In this document: piece after piece, positions 1 to 6,601 of the stretch
Position numbering within the stretch: position 1 is the first letter of the stretch
How the letters are laid out: each line of letters starts with the position of its first letter
Assembly (NCBI GenBank): GCA_013297575.1
Contig: JAAFHO010000185.1
Span: 1-9,063 of the forward strand
Reading direction: 5' to 3'
Length of the DNA: 9,063 bases
Origin: Chitinophagales bacterium
GTDB lineage: Bacteria > Bacteroidota > Bacteroidia > Chitinophagales > Saprospiraceae
Program-made: the position numbers and the translations under genes
Notes under the pieces: model-generated
Database searches by the model: none
What the model saw: the letters and a program-made list of their open reading frames with translations, nothing else
Told to the model about the DNA's origin: nothing

Positions 1-100
1 CGACTCCGCTCGGTAAGCGCTCGACTCCGCTCGGTAACCACTCGACTTCGCTCGGTAACCACTCGACTTCGCTCGGTAACCGCTCGACTCCGCTCGGTAA
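1..100. repeat. Tandem array of 21-bp repeats, cut by the left window edge
   Basis: Five head-to-tail units begin at 1, 22, 43, 64 and 85. Each has the core cgactYcgctcggtaa followed by a variable 5-base tail (gcgct, ccact, ccact, ccgct); the fifth unit keeps only the 16-base core. Units differ at one core position (c or t) and in the tail, so the array is slightly degenerate. The array starts mid-pattern at base 1 and may be longer outside the window. There are no unique spacers, so it is not a CRISPR array. From memory, similar cgactccgctcg-type sequences are scattered between genes in many Bacteroidota genomes; their role is unknown. Confidence 0.9.
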
Positions 101-309
101 GTTAGCGTAAGAATTAAAGGGCATTAAAAAGTTAATGATGAATACTACTACTAGGTTGAAAAAAATGTACTTTGTCATGTTGTTAGAAATTGATGCGTGT
201 GATTTGATGGGGCAAAAGTGTAGGTCTTTAGATTTTCGCACGCCTCAATTTATGTTTTGACACCTGTTGTAGTAAAAAAAGTCTATTAAAGGATACCTCC
301 AAAGCAAAA
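101..309. other. Non-coding stretch at the left edge
   Basis: With the repeat array this makes about 309 bases without a gene. I see no convincing coding frame, RNA gene or promoter here. Apart from the 21-bp repeats, the only structure is the inverted repeat at 187-251. The stretch lies downstream of the minus-strand lipoprotein gene that ends at 310. Confidence 0.6.
187..251. repeat. Inverted repeat downstream of the lipoprotein gene, possible terminator
   Basis: Arms of 13 bases at 187-199 and 239-251 (aaattgatgcgtg and its near-complement) pair with one internal mismatch around a 39-base loop. It lies about 60 bases past the stop of the minus-strand gene at 310. Neither strand has a U-tract after the stem, so intrinsic termination is doubtful. 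It could instead be a processing or stability structure. Confidence 0.4.
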
Positions 310-1002
310 CTACTTAACAATCCGTGCGTTTTGGATTAAATTAGCCTTAACCCAAACCACACCATCGTCAAAGAACAGTTTCTTTGGATATCCTTCTTTA
401 TTGGCTTTTTGCAAGATAAAATGCATTCGGAAACGCCCTTTGAGTACTTGCTGAGCAGTATCATACGATATTACCTTAAAATAGGACTGTTCGTCGGGAT
501 CAATTTTATAAGAACTATGTGGCGGCGAACATCCGTCGCTGATATATTTGAAAGAAATAGTTTGTTCATTTTTTAAAGGTTGATAAATACCTGGCTCAAG
601 CTTGATATTTCTGATACGGAGATCACTCACGGCCTCCCCATCCTTATTGAGACCATAAATACTCAATGATCCAATATTAGAATCAATAGGATGTTTTAGC
701 CTAGAAAGAACAGGGAAAACGCCATTTTCTGATATACTTGGACTACTCTTTGCATACCCACAAAAACGACGTTTTACGTTGGAGTTTAGTAGGTTCTTTC
801 CGGGAAATTGAAACCTTCTACAATCAAGAGTGCCACCGAAGGCTAGGCTATCAGGTGTTGGTAGCGCAATGATAGCTGGTTCTAAATAAGGAACAAGTGT
901 ATCTGCACTCGGGCTTTCGGTGTTCGTTGTAACCACAGGGTTACTATTGCAAGCACCGAAAACCAAAGCAAAAGAGGTGATGATGGGTAAGATATAACTC
1001 AT
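310..1002 (-). CDS. Hypothetical lipoprotein
   Basis: Protein of 230 residues with a lipoprotein signal peptide: a short hydrophobic stretch (residues 3-16) ending at the lipobox-like VFGAC with Cys18. A Thr/Ser/Pro-rich tether (about 20-50) follows, then a globular part with Cys61, Cys81 and Cys158. The C-terminal third (about 172-225) reads as alternating beta strands (YFKVISYD, GRFRMHFIL, FDDGVVWVKAN). It resembles small Bacteroidota lipoproteins of the DUF6252 type, in which a strand of the form 'fnitsyd..gtF.f' is followed by a final strand; that resemblance is from memory and weak. The start is fixed by the signal peptide. Its ATG overlaps the stop of the upstream 68-codon frame (ATGA, 999-1002), so translation may be coupled. 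No partner or substrate can be named. Confidence 0.75.
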   Translation of the reverse strand: MSYILPIITSFALVFGACNSNPVVTTNTESPSADTLVPYLEPAIIALPTPDSLAFGGTLDCRRFQFPGKNLLNSNVKRRFCGYAKSSPSISENGVFPVLSRLKHPIDSNIGSLSIYGLNKDGEAVSDLRIRNIKLEPGIYQPLKNEQTISFKYISDGCSPPHSSYKIDPDEQSYFKVISYDTAQQVLKGRFRMHFILQKANKEGYPKKLFFDDGVVWVKANLIQNARIVK

Positions 1003-1205
1003 TGTTTAACAAATTGTCGCGAAATTGTTTGCTCCGAAGTTCGCGCTTCAATAACGTATATGCCTGTGGGTAAATTACGGTCATTGGGGGTATGGCTACT
1101 CGTATCAATATTTTCTTTAGAAGTTAAGGACAGTTTATAAAATTCGACGCATATTGTGGTGCTATTTACGAGAAGTAAGTAAAGCGTAGCTAGTCGTATG
1201 ACCAT
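999..1205 (-). CDS. Small frame ending in a T9SS type A sorting-domain-like tail; possible gene remnant
   Basis: This 68-codon frame ends with LPTGIYVIEAR and then a Lys/Gln-terminated strand (residues 46-68). That is the characteristic end of a type A T9SS C-terminal sorting domain; compare LPAGIYFLRAR near the end of the protein at 5395-6552. The preceding part (about 20-42, including LSLTSKENIDTSS) also fits the strands of that domain, with a small extra segment (HTPNDR). Residues 1-16 are hydrophobic and could act as a weak export signal. A TAA lies directly before the ATG, so the frame does not extend upstream, and no cargo domain is present. It is either the decayed end of a former T9SS cargo gene or a very small protein. 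Its stop overlaps the start of the downstream lipoprotein gene. No TAnnTTTG promoter is visible in front of it. Confidence 0.45.
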   Translation of the reverse strand: MVIRLATLYLLLVNSTTICVEFYKLSLTSKENIDTSSHTPNDRNLPTGIYVIEARTSEQTISRQFVKQ

Positions 1206-1263
1206 TTAATAATTTTTGCCCGTTTTTTTGTATTCCCAACACGAAATAGGCAATATTTTCACG

Positions 1264-1271
1264 TATGTTTG
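1264..1271 (+). promoter_or_regulatory. Candidate -7 element (TATGTTTG)
   Basis: TATGTTTG matches the Bacteroidota -7 consensus TAnnTTTG. It lies 69 bases before the ATG at 1341, in the divergent gap between the 68-codon frame and the glycan hydrolase gene. No TTG or TTTG is found at the usual 17-23 base distance upstream, so only half of the promoter is supported. Confidence 0.4.
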
Positions 1272-1340
1272 TACCTCTAATTCAATAAGTTTTTCGGTAT
1301 CCAATAAAAGCCGAAATAAAGATCAACTATACTTATTAAA

Positions 1341-3521
1341 ATGATAAAAAAATACCTCCTCACGCTGCTTTGCACAGCGTTTATTGTAGCCGCTCAAGCA
1401 CAAATAACCCCATTACCCATCGGTGCTGAAAAACCAGCATTTTCCATCGACGAACTACAAAAACGGCATTTTTTATACTTTTGGGAATTGGCACATCCCA
1501 AAAATTTTCAAATACCCGATCGGTTTCCTACTAATGACTTTTCGAGTATTGCCGCTACGGGTTTTGGATTATCTACCTATATAGTAGGTGCCGAGCGCGG
1601 GTGGGTGACGCGCGCGCAAGCAGCCGAACGCGTTATGAACACTTTGCGGGTGTTGAAAAACTTACCCCAAGGCGACCAATCTTCTGGTAATTCTGGTTAT
1701 CGGGGGTGGTTTTATCATTTTTTGGAAACAGAAACGGCCAAGCGATTTAAAACCGTAGAACTTTCTAGTATTGATACAGGACTTTTAATGGCCGGTATCC
1801 TATCATGCATGACCTATTTTGATGGCAAAAATGCCACTGAAAAAGAAATTCGTGAAACGGCAGATTTTTTGTTCCGCCGCGTAGAATTTGATTGGTATAT
1901 GAACGAACACGACCGAATGAGCATGGGGTGGTTTCCCGAACGGGGCTTTTTATGCGCCGATTGGCGCGGCTACAACGAAGCCATGATCTTGGTACTCATG
2001 GGTTTGGGTTCGCCTACGCATCCACTGCCTGCCGATGGATGGGCTTCTTGGTGCAAACCCTATTACCGCACCGATTTTCAAGGACAAGATATGGTCAATT
2101 TTGGCCCGCTATTTGGTCATCAATACAGCCATTGCTGGGTCGATTTTAAAGGTATTCAAGATCCTTATATGAAAAATATGGGGATTGATTATTTTGAAAA
2201 TAGCCGACGCGCTACACTCGCACAACGCAGTTATGCCATAGCCAATCCCGCTAAATTTAAAGGGTACAGCGAAAATATCTGGGGACTTACCGCCGGTGAT
2301 GGCCCCGATGCAGATATGCTACACGAGGGGCGAAAAATCTTTTGCTCCGGTTATGGCGCACGGGGTATGTCGGTGGACTACAATGAAGACGATGGCACCA
2401 TTGCACCCACAGCGGCGATTAGTTCTATGCCCTTTGCACCAGAGTATTGTTTGCCTACTGCTCAAGCCATGTGGGAGCGTTGGCCAGTGGGGAAATACGG
2501 CTTTTTTGATGGTTACAACGAGACATTTACCCAGGTGGCTAGGTCGCCAAAAGCACAGCCTGGTTTCCCTTTTTGGGTGGATAAAGATTATCTCGGTATC
2601 GACCAAGGCCCCATTGTGCTGATGATTGAGAACTATCGCAGCGGACTTATTTGGAATTTGATGAAACGCAACCCATACATTGTCAAGGGATTACAACGAG
2701 CAGGTTTTTCTGGTGGTTGGCTGAATGACGTGGATAATAAAAAACTGTTTCAAGGCATTTCATTTGCAGATGGTAATTTGGCCAAACCCAACCTAGACAT
2801 TCCACTCGATCAACATAGTTTTACCGATCGAGCAGCGTACAAAGACCAATCTGGAAATAGACTGCCTTACAATTTGATGCAGCCATGGAAACAAACGTTG
2901 GACGGTACACAAAAATATCCATTGGTGGTATTTCTCCACGGTTCTGGTGAACGAGGTGCTACTAACCACGACCACATGAAAAACGGCGTTCATGCTTTTT
3001 GTGAAAAAAATATGCGCGAAAAACATCCGTGTTATCTGCTTGTACCACAATGCCCCGAAAATGACAATTGGGGTGGGGTAGGGGACGACTGGAAACCTGT
3101 TTTTAAAGAAACATCCACTATTTCGCAACAGTTACTTATCGAATTGATCGACAAAATGCTCCGCGAAAACCCTAATATCGATCCCAAACGCGTGTATATC
3201 ACCGGATTGAGTATGGGTGGTTACGGCACTTTTGATCTTTTGGCGCGCCGTCCCGATTTGTTCGCTGCTGGCATGCCATTGTGTGGTGCCGGTGATACGC
3301 GTTATGTAGATCGGTATAAAAATACGCCGCTTTGGGTATTCCACGGCGCATTGGACGATGCTGTTTTTCCAATAGAATCGCGTAAAATGGTAGCCGCATT
3401 AAAAGCAGCAGGCAGCAAGGTAAAATACACGGAGTATTCCACATTATACCACTCGATATGGGATGCAACCTACTATAACGAGGCCGTTTTGGAATGGCTA
3501 TTTGCGCAAAAAAAGGACTAA
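1341..3521 (+). CDS. Exported two-domain protein: glycoamylase/GH144-like glycosidase fused to a serine esterase
   Basis: Protein of 726 residues. Residues 1-20 form a Sec signal peptide with likely cleavage after AQA-20. No lipobox and no T9SS tail are seen, so it is probably periplasmic. Residues about 30-460 match the Glycoamylase family (PF10091), which includes GH144 endo-beta-1,2-glucanases. Recognisable stretches are RHFLYFWE (42-49), TGFGLSTYIVGAERGW (73-88), GYRGWFYHFLE (119-129), the acidic ELSSIDTGLLMAG (140-152), GLTAGDGPD (315-323) and DQGPIVLMIENYRSGLIW (421-438). Residues about 500-726 are an alpha/beta-hydrolase: oxyanion-type HGSGE (533-537), nucleophile GLSMGG (Ser624), acid in GALDD (Asp672 or Asp673) and His704 in YHSIWD. 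The triad looks complete. The link between the domains (about 462-500) is short. Exact substrates are unknown; beta-1,2-glucan or a related glucan is the best guess from the family. The gene is visibly richer in G+C than the right part of the window. Confidence 0.88.
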   Translation: MIKKYLLTLLCTAFIVAAQAQITPLPIGAEKPAFSIDELQKRHFLYFWELAHPKNFQIPDRFPTNDFSSIAATGFGLSTYIVGAERGWVTRAQAAERVMNTLRVLKNLPQGDQSSGNSGYRGWFYHFLETETAKRFKTVELSSIDTGLLMAGILSCMTYFDGKNATEKEIRETADFLFRRVEFDWYMNEHDRMSMGWFPERGFLCADWRGYNEAMILVLMGLGSPTHPLPADGWASWCKPYYRTDFQGQDMVNFGPLFGHQYSHCWVDFKGIQDPYMKNMGIDYFENSRRATLAQRSYAIANPAKFKGYSENIWGLTAGDGPDADMLHEGRKIFCSGYGARGMSVDYNEDDGTIAPTAAISSMPFAPEYCLPTAQAMWERWPVGKYGFFDGYNETFTQVARSPKAQPGFPFWVDKDYLGIDQGPIVLMIENYRSGLIWNLMKRNPYIVKGLQRAGFSGGWLNDVDNKKLFQGISFADGNLAKPNLDIPLDQHSFTDRAAYKDQSGNRLPYNLMQPWKQTLDGTQKYPLVVFLHGSGERGATNHDHMKNGVHAFCEKNMREKHPCYLLVPQCPENDNWGGVGDDWKPVFKETSTISQQLLIELIDKMLRENPNIDPKRVYITGLSMGGYGTFDLLARRPDLFAAGMPLCGAGDTRYVDRYKNTPLWVFHGALDDAVFPIESRKMVAALKAAGSKVKYTEYSTLYHSIWDATYYNEAVLEWLFAQKKD

Positions 3522-4312
3522 AAATCGGTATTGGATTGCTTGATATTGAGGTCTTTTATCCAAATATTGCGATAAAGTACATCGTGGCCCTCTGCTTGTA
3601 GTTTGAGGCCCCCAGGTACATCTGTAATACCGCGACCTTCGTCATTTCCACCATCAATACCTGAATTGGGGCCGCCCCATACTTGGCCTATGCGTACATT
3701 TTTATGTACTTTTTTGCCGTTGAAATAGATCGTTGTGAGTGGATTTTCGATCATTTGGCCATCCTTAAAACGTGCTGCACGGAACACAATATCGTAGGCA
3801 TTCCATTTGCCTACGCCGTTATAAGCGCTATAAGGCGCTGCTTTTTCATTGATGACTGCCCCGATACCATGCGTAGTGGAATCACCGTCTAGGACTTGTA
3901 TTTCATAACGATTTTGAAGGTAAACACCGCTATTACCGCCCGGTTTTTCGATAAGGAACTCGATATGTAGCCTAAAATCACGGTATTCCTTTTTGGTCAC
4001 AATATCGGCAGCACCATATATTCCTCCGGCTGATGCGGGGTCATTGGTGTTTACGGCGGAGCCATTATTTATTGGGTCTTTTACGATTTGCCATTTGATC
4101 GGAAGTTGGGCTTTTAACCGAGGCCCTTGCCAATAAGTCCATTTTTCATCGAGCATAGAACGGGAGCCATCAAACAGGATTTCCGCATTTTTTGGGGCTT
4201 GTGTTCCAACGCCTACTGTGTTATCTATATTTTTAGTGGTGCTACAATTGGTCAGTGTAAAGAGTATAGCGCAAAAAAATGAGGCAAAGCGAATAAATTT
4301 AATATATTGCAT
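3518..4312 (-). CDS. DUF1080 / 3-keto-disaccharide hydrolase family lipoprotein
   Basis: The protein has 264 residues from the chosen ATG. An in-frame ATG at 4373-4375 would add 21 residues, but the inner start gives a compact signal peptide (residues 4-22) ending at LTNC, with Cys23 as the likely lipidated residue; Asn just before it is uncommon. The body (about 43-258) is the concanavalin-like jelly-roll domain of PF06439. Typical stretches are GNSGVYLQNRYEIQVLD (126-142), WNAYDIVFRAARF (170-182), the Gly-rich WGGPNSGIDGGNDEGRG (212-228) and the closing GGLKLQAEGHDVLYRNIWIK (234-253). Family members hydrolyse 3-keto-glycosides made by oxidoreductases; that chemistry is known for only some members. 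Here it probably acts at the cell envelope. Its stop interlocks with that of the convergent glycosidase/esterase gene, which suggests, but does not prove, a shared glycan. No partner oxidoreductase lies in the window. Confidence 0.88.
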   Translation of the reverse strand: MQYIKFIRFASFFCAILFTLTNCSTTKNIDNTVGVGTQAPKNAEILFDGSRSMLDEKWTYWQGPRLKAQLPIKWQIVKDPINNGSAVNTNDPASAGGIYGAADIVTKKEYRDFRLHIEFLIEKPGGNSGVYLQNRYEIQVLDGDSTTHGIGAVINEKAAPYSAYNGVGKWNAYDIVFRAARFKDGQMIENPLTTIYFNGKKVHKNVRIGQVWGGPNSGIDGGNDEGRGITDVPGGLKLQAEGHDVLYRNIWIKDLNIKQSNTDF

Positions 4313-4396
4313 CGTTGAAAAAGATTTAAAGTTTCTAATTGACGCAAAGAAAGGAAGAAAGAATAGTATCTGCATTTTTTAGAGCCAATATTGATG

Positions 4397-4419
4397 CAAA
4401 AAAAGCGGTTGAACTATTG
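4397..4419. repeat. Half copy of the terminator arm found at 5310-5333
   Basis: An A-run followed by gcggttgaactat matches the A-run and first arm of the terminator at 5311-5359 with one substitution (a for t) in the arm. The pairing arm is absent on either side, so it cannot fold into that hairpin. It lies between the terminator at 4451 and the DUF1080 gene. It may be a relic of a duplicated terminator or coincidence. Confidence 0.4.
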
Positions 4420-4450
4420 TGACTTAAAATATTGTAGTAAAATAAACAAA

Positions 4451-4485
4451 GAAAAAGAGTCACCTAGAAAAAATCTAAGTGACCC
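4451..4485 (-). terminator. Rho-independent terminator of the small lipoprotein gene 4558-5004
   Basis: On the minus strand an 11-bp stem (4475-4485 with 4457-4467) pairs fully, with two G-U wobbles, around a 7-base loop and is followed directly by UUUUUC (4456-4451). On the plus strand the wobbles become mismatches and there is no immediate U-run, so it serves the minus strand. It lies 72 bases past the stop at 4558. Its sequence is closely similar to the stem-loop at 8865-8900. Confidence 0.88.
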
Positions 4486-4557
4486 TTGGGAACTTTTATT
4501 TTAAATGAATGTGTAGGAGCAGTTGATTATTGGTTTGTGCTAATAATTTGTTAGGAG

Positions 4558-5004
4558 TTATAGAGGAATGCAATTGTTATCGATCCTAATCAATTTGGCT
4601 GTACCATTTGTAGGTACGGTGTATTTTTTGGTAATACCACCCGATGTGACATAGGTATCAACAGTGAGGGTTGGGCCACCGCTATTATTCGTCAGCGAAA
4701 CCCATGTTGGTGATACCACAGTATAATTGCTTGTTGCACCAGTTGGAATTACATCACTTCCTGTCAATGCAACTGGAAGAGATGGACCTGCTGGCGAACA
4801 AACTACTGCATTTGCTTGAGTTCCACAAACGGTTATGGTGCCCCCTTTAGCAAAGATAGATACATTACAAACACCGCGTTCTACCACTTCTGGCTTTAAA
4901 TCGGAGTTGGAAGTGGTAGGGGTTTGCTGTTCCTTCGTACAATAAGCAAATAGAGCAGCAATGGCAAAAAGCCCTGTAGCAAGCAATAATGAATTAATTT
5001 TCAT
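4558..5004 (-). CDS. Small secreted lipoprotein A (paralogue of the genes at 8195 and 8966)
   Basis: The protein has 148 residues from the ATG at 5004. A longer frame reaches 5079, but the inner start begins a typical signal peptide and matches the start of the paralogue at 8821. The hydrophobic core (about 5-20) ends at Cys22 in FAYC; Tyr before the Cys is unusual for a lipobox. The N-terminus MKINSLLLATG..AALFAYCTKEQQTPTT aligns with MKVKSLLSALA..AALLFTFCNKEPQIPTT of the protein at 8195-8821, including a later VVE. The mature part is Thr/Ser/Gly/Asn-rich, probably beta-rich, with Cys46, Cys60, Cys69 and Cys145. The C-terminus IRIDNNCIPL resembles VKIDNFCNPS of the partial gene at the right edge. 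No known domain was recognised. It has its own terminator and a candidate promoter. Confidence 0.8.
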   Translation of the reverse strand: MKINSLLLATGLFAIAALFAYCTKEQQTPTTSNSDLKPEVVERGVCNVSIFAKGGTITVCGTQANAVVCSPAGPSLPVALTGSDVIPTGATSNYTVVSPTWVSLTNNSGGPTLTVDTYVTSGGITKKYTVPTNGTAKLIRIDNNCIPL

Positions 5005-5014
5005 GTGTAAAAAA

Positions 5015-5026
5015 GTTAAAAAATGA
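5015..5026 (-). promoter_or_regulatory. Shared leader element in the 5' untranslated region of lipoprotein A
   Basis: Read on the minus strand, TCATTTTTTAAC precedes the ATG by about ten bases. The same string is found in the leader of the gene at 8821 (8843-8855), and a close version precedes the T9SS gene (6553-6574). Both lipoprotein genes then read CACATGAAA over the start. It may serve as an A/T-rich translation-initiation or regulatory element; its role is inferred from conservation only. Confidence 0.45.
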
Positions 5027-5076
5027 GAAAAGATAGTGATCATTGCAAAATGTATTTCTTTGCTTCGATCTTGGCA

Positions 5077-5105
5077 CAAAGGTGAGGATAGGGTAAGGTA
5101 TCAAA
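5077..5105 (-). promoter_or_regulatory. Candidate promoter of lipoprotein A
   Basis: On the minus strand CACCTTTG (5084-5077) differs from TAnnTTTG by one base, and TTTG (5105-5102) lies 17 bases upstream as a possible -33 element. It is about 73 bases before the ATG at 5004. Position and spacing fit a Bacteroidota promoter; the missing T makes it tentative. Confidence 0.4.
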
Positions 5106-5310
5106 AATTACAATTTTAAGCCGCTTTACTCCTTTTTTTAGGGTAGTTATGCAATGGTTTTTGAAGTATGCCTTAAAATGTGCTTGTTTTTAACGTTTTA
5201 AAGGTGAAAAAGCCCAGAAAAGGAATTACACAAAAAGCGGCCATTACTAGATTCACATCGTTTATGTATTTCCAAAACAATAAAAAGCGTAACAAGATTC
5301 AAGCAAATAC
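5106..5310. other. Intergenic stretch without a recognisable gene
   Basis: The gap from 5005 to 5394 has no gene I can support. Its ends hold the promoter candidate of lipoprotein A and the terminator of the T9SS gene; this middle part is A/T-rich. One plus-strand open frame (5180-5377) has no signal peptide or family features, is very Lys/Asn-rich and runs through the terminator stem, so it is rejected. Only an 8-bp inverted pair, gccgcttt at 5120 and aaagcggc at 5234, was seen; this may be chance. Confidence 0.55.
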
Positions 5311-5359
5311 AAAAAAAAGCGGTTGTACTATGGAACGAGTATCCCAAAAGTACAACCGC
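5311..5359 (-). terminator. Rho-independent terminator of the T9SS cargo gene
   Basis: A perfect 11-bp stem, gcggttgtact (5319-5329) with agtacaaccgc (5349-5359), encloses a 19-base loop. On the minus strand it is followed by eight U (5318-5311). It lies 35 bases past the stop of the gene ending at 5395. The U-tract is on the minus side only. Confidence 0.92.
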
Positions 5360-5394
5360 GAAGCATTTGATTGTTAATACCTTATTAATCTACG

Positions 5395-6552
5395 TTATTG
5401 ATCGTTTTTCATTACTTTAATGGTTTTTACGGTATCGCCTACACGTGCGCGCAAGAAATAAATACCTGCGGGTAAGTTGCTGGAAGGGATACGAATCACG
5501 TCCGAAGTGGTACGCGGTGCAAGTTCCTGCGCATGGCATATTTTCCCGTTCATATCAAAGAGTTGTATGCTCACACTTTGATCCATCTCTTCGATGCCCG
5601 GAATAATTAGATTGAATTCGTCATTGAAAGGATTTGGAGCCACCGTTATTTCGTTTGCTAAGGATACATCGTCCATTGTTGTTCGTCCATTGCCACCACC
5701 ACCAAATGTGCAACCTGTTCTGTACACTGTAATGGAATAGTCAATGGAATCATTGTGATCACTGATCGACATGATGTAGGATCCAAGATTTCCAACCCCA
5801 AATTTTATTTTACAGTGCAGCATATCTGGGTTGCAAGATTTGATAGAGGCAAATTCAAGGTTATCTGCTGTTAGTGCACAATTTAATGCAACCAGGTTGC
5901 CTAATTCCGGTGCACCCTGTGGTGCCGGGACTTGCTGCATCGTAAATTCTGAGGGAGATGTAATTAGGAAGCGTATGTTTTTCTGTGCAGGAGGGTTAGT
6001 AGGGGTAGGAAAGGTTTGCTTTACTACACCAGCGTACACTACACCAGTATTAATTGTAATATTGGTAGACGCGCCAACAGAGCCATGGAAAACTTGTTGA
6101 GTAGGCGAACAGTTCTGATACCCGTTGGCAATTAGATCGATTACAAAATCTGTACAGGCTGCTCCCGAAATATTATTTGGAGAAAAGGCGCCACCACCGC
6201 AACCTGCGCTGACGTAGAAAGTATAGCATGTTCCAGGAGATAATGAAGTAATCGTTGTACTTGTTGTAGTGACAACCGTATTACTGACAAATGCCCCAGA
6301 TGCGGTCACATAGGTTGCCACATTATAATTTACAGCATTAGCCACATTCGACCATGACACGGCAATAGAGGTGGTATTGTTGTTAGCCGCAGAATAAGGG
6401 AAGGATATACTGGCTGGTGCTGGCAACGTGCAAAGTAATTCTTCCGTTTTGTCTATATTTGCGGTTTCAAATGGTACAGGTGGGTTAGTAAAATTGGCTA
6501 CTAAGGCTAATGGAATGCAAAAATAAAAAAGAAGAATAATGAGATTTCTCAT
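5395..6552 (-). CDS. T9SS-exported protein with a fibronectin type III domain
   Basis: Protein of 385 residues. A signal peptide (1-19, core LIILLFYFCIPLALV) starts at the only sensible ATG. Residues about 44-134 form a fibronectin type III domain: IAVSWSNVANAVNYNV (63-78), then TITSLSPGTCYTFYVSAGCGGG (100-121), with Cys109, Cys118 and Cys133. Residues about 135-285 are an unrecognised region with Cys148, Cys225, Cys240, Cys247 and Cys281, ending in a Gly-rich hinge (284-289). Residues 300-385 are a T9SS type A sorting domain: VAPNPFNDEF (304-313), VSIQLFDMNGK (327-337) and LPAGIYFLRAR (360-370), followed by a Lys-rich last strand. It should cross the outer membrane through the T9SS and be anchored or released at the surface, with the tail removed. 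Binding to other cells or polymers is a guess. It has its own promoter candidate and terminator, and is divergent from the helical protein gene. Confidence 0.9.
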   Translation of the reverse strand: MRNLIILLFYFCIPLALVANFTNPPVPFETANIDKTEELLCTLPAPASISFPYSAANNNTTSIAVSWSNVANAVNYNVATYVTASGAFVSNTVVTTTSTTITSLSPGTCYTFYVSAGCGGGAFSPNNISGAACTDFVIDLIANGYQNCSPTQQVFHGSVGASTNITINTGVVYAGVVKQTFPTPTNPPAQKNIRFLITSPSEFTMQQVPAPQGAPELGNLVALNCALTADNLEFASIKSCNPDMLHCKIKFGVGNLGSYIMSISDHNDSIDYSITVYRTGCTFGGGGNGRTTMDDVSLANEITVAPNPFNDEFNLIIPGIEEMDQSVSIQLFDMNGKICHAQELAPRTTSDVIRIPSSNLPAGIYFLRARVGDTVKTIKVMKNDQ

Positions 6553-6574
6553 AAATTAAGTGTTTAAAATGACT
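6553..6574 (-). promoter_or_regulatory. Leader element of the T9SS gene, shared with lipoprotein B
   Basis: The bases just upstream of the ATG read AGTCATTTTAAAC then ACTTAATTT on the minus strand. The leader of the gene at 8821 has AGTCATTTTTTAAC then GCTTAATTT (8855-8833), a near match over about 22 bases. The element directly abuts the start codon here, but lies 11 bases further upstream in the lipoprotein gene. Its function is unknown. Confidence 0.45.
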
Positions 6575-6593
6575 GAATGATTAACATAAGCTA

Positions 6594-6601
6594 CAAAGGT
6601 A
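6594..6601 (-). promoter_or_regulatory. Candidate -7 element of the T9SS gene (TACCTTTG)
   Basis: TACCTTTG on the minus strand is an exact TAnnTTTG match, 41 bases before the ATG at 6552. A TTTG at 6620-6617 lies 15 bases upstream, somewhat close for a -33 element. The region between them is occupied by a direct repeat. Confidence 0.55.

Noticed and set aside
1..100. CRISPR array
   Set aside because: The units abut each other; the variable tails are only five bases and there are no unique spacers of useful length.
2319..3468. Open frames antisense to the glycosidase/esterase gene
   Set aside because: They lie entirely within a gene with strong family motifs on the other strand and have no sequence features of their own.
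4313..4375. Longer start for the DUF1080 protein
   Set aside because: The extra 21 residues would put a second hydrophobic stretch before a complete lipoprotein signal; the inner ATG gives the normal arrangement.
5005..5079. Longer start for lipoprotein A
   Set aside because: The added part covers the conserved leader and the promoter candidate, and the paralogue at 8821 starts at the position equal to the inner ATG.
5120..5241. Inverted pair gccgcttt / aaagcggc as a structural element
   Set aside because: Eight bases over a distance of about 100 in a short-motif-rich intergenic stretch can arise by chance; there is no supporting context.
5180..5377. Small plus-strand protein gene of 65 codons
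   Set aside because: It runs through the perfect terminator stem at 5319-5359, is dominated by Lys, Asn and Thr from A-rich DNA, and has no recognisable family features.
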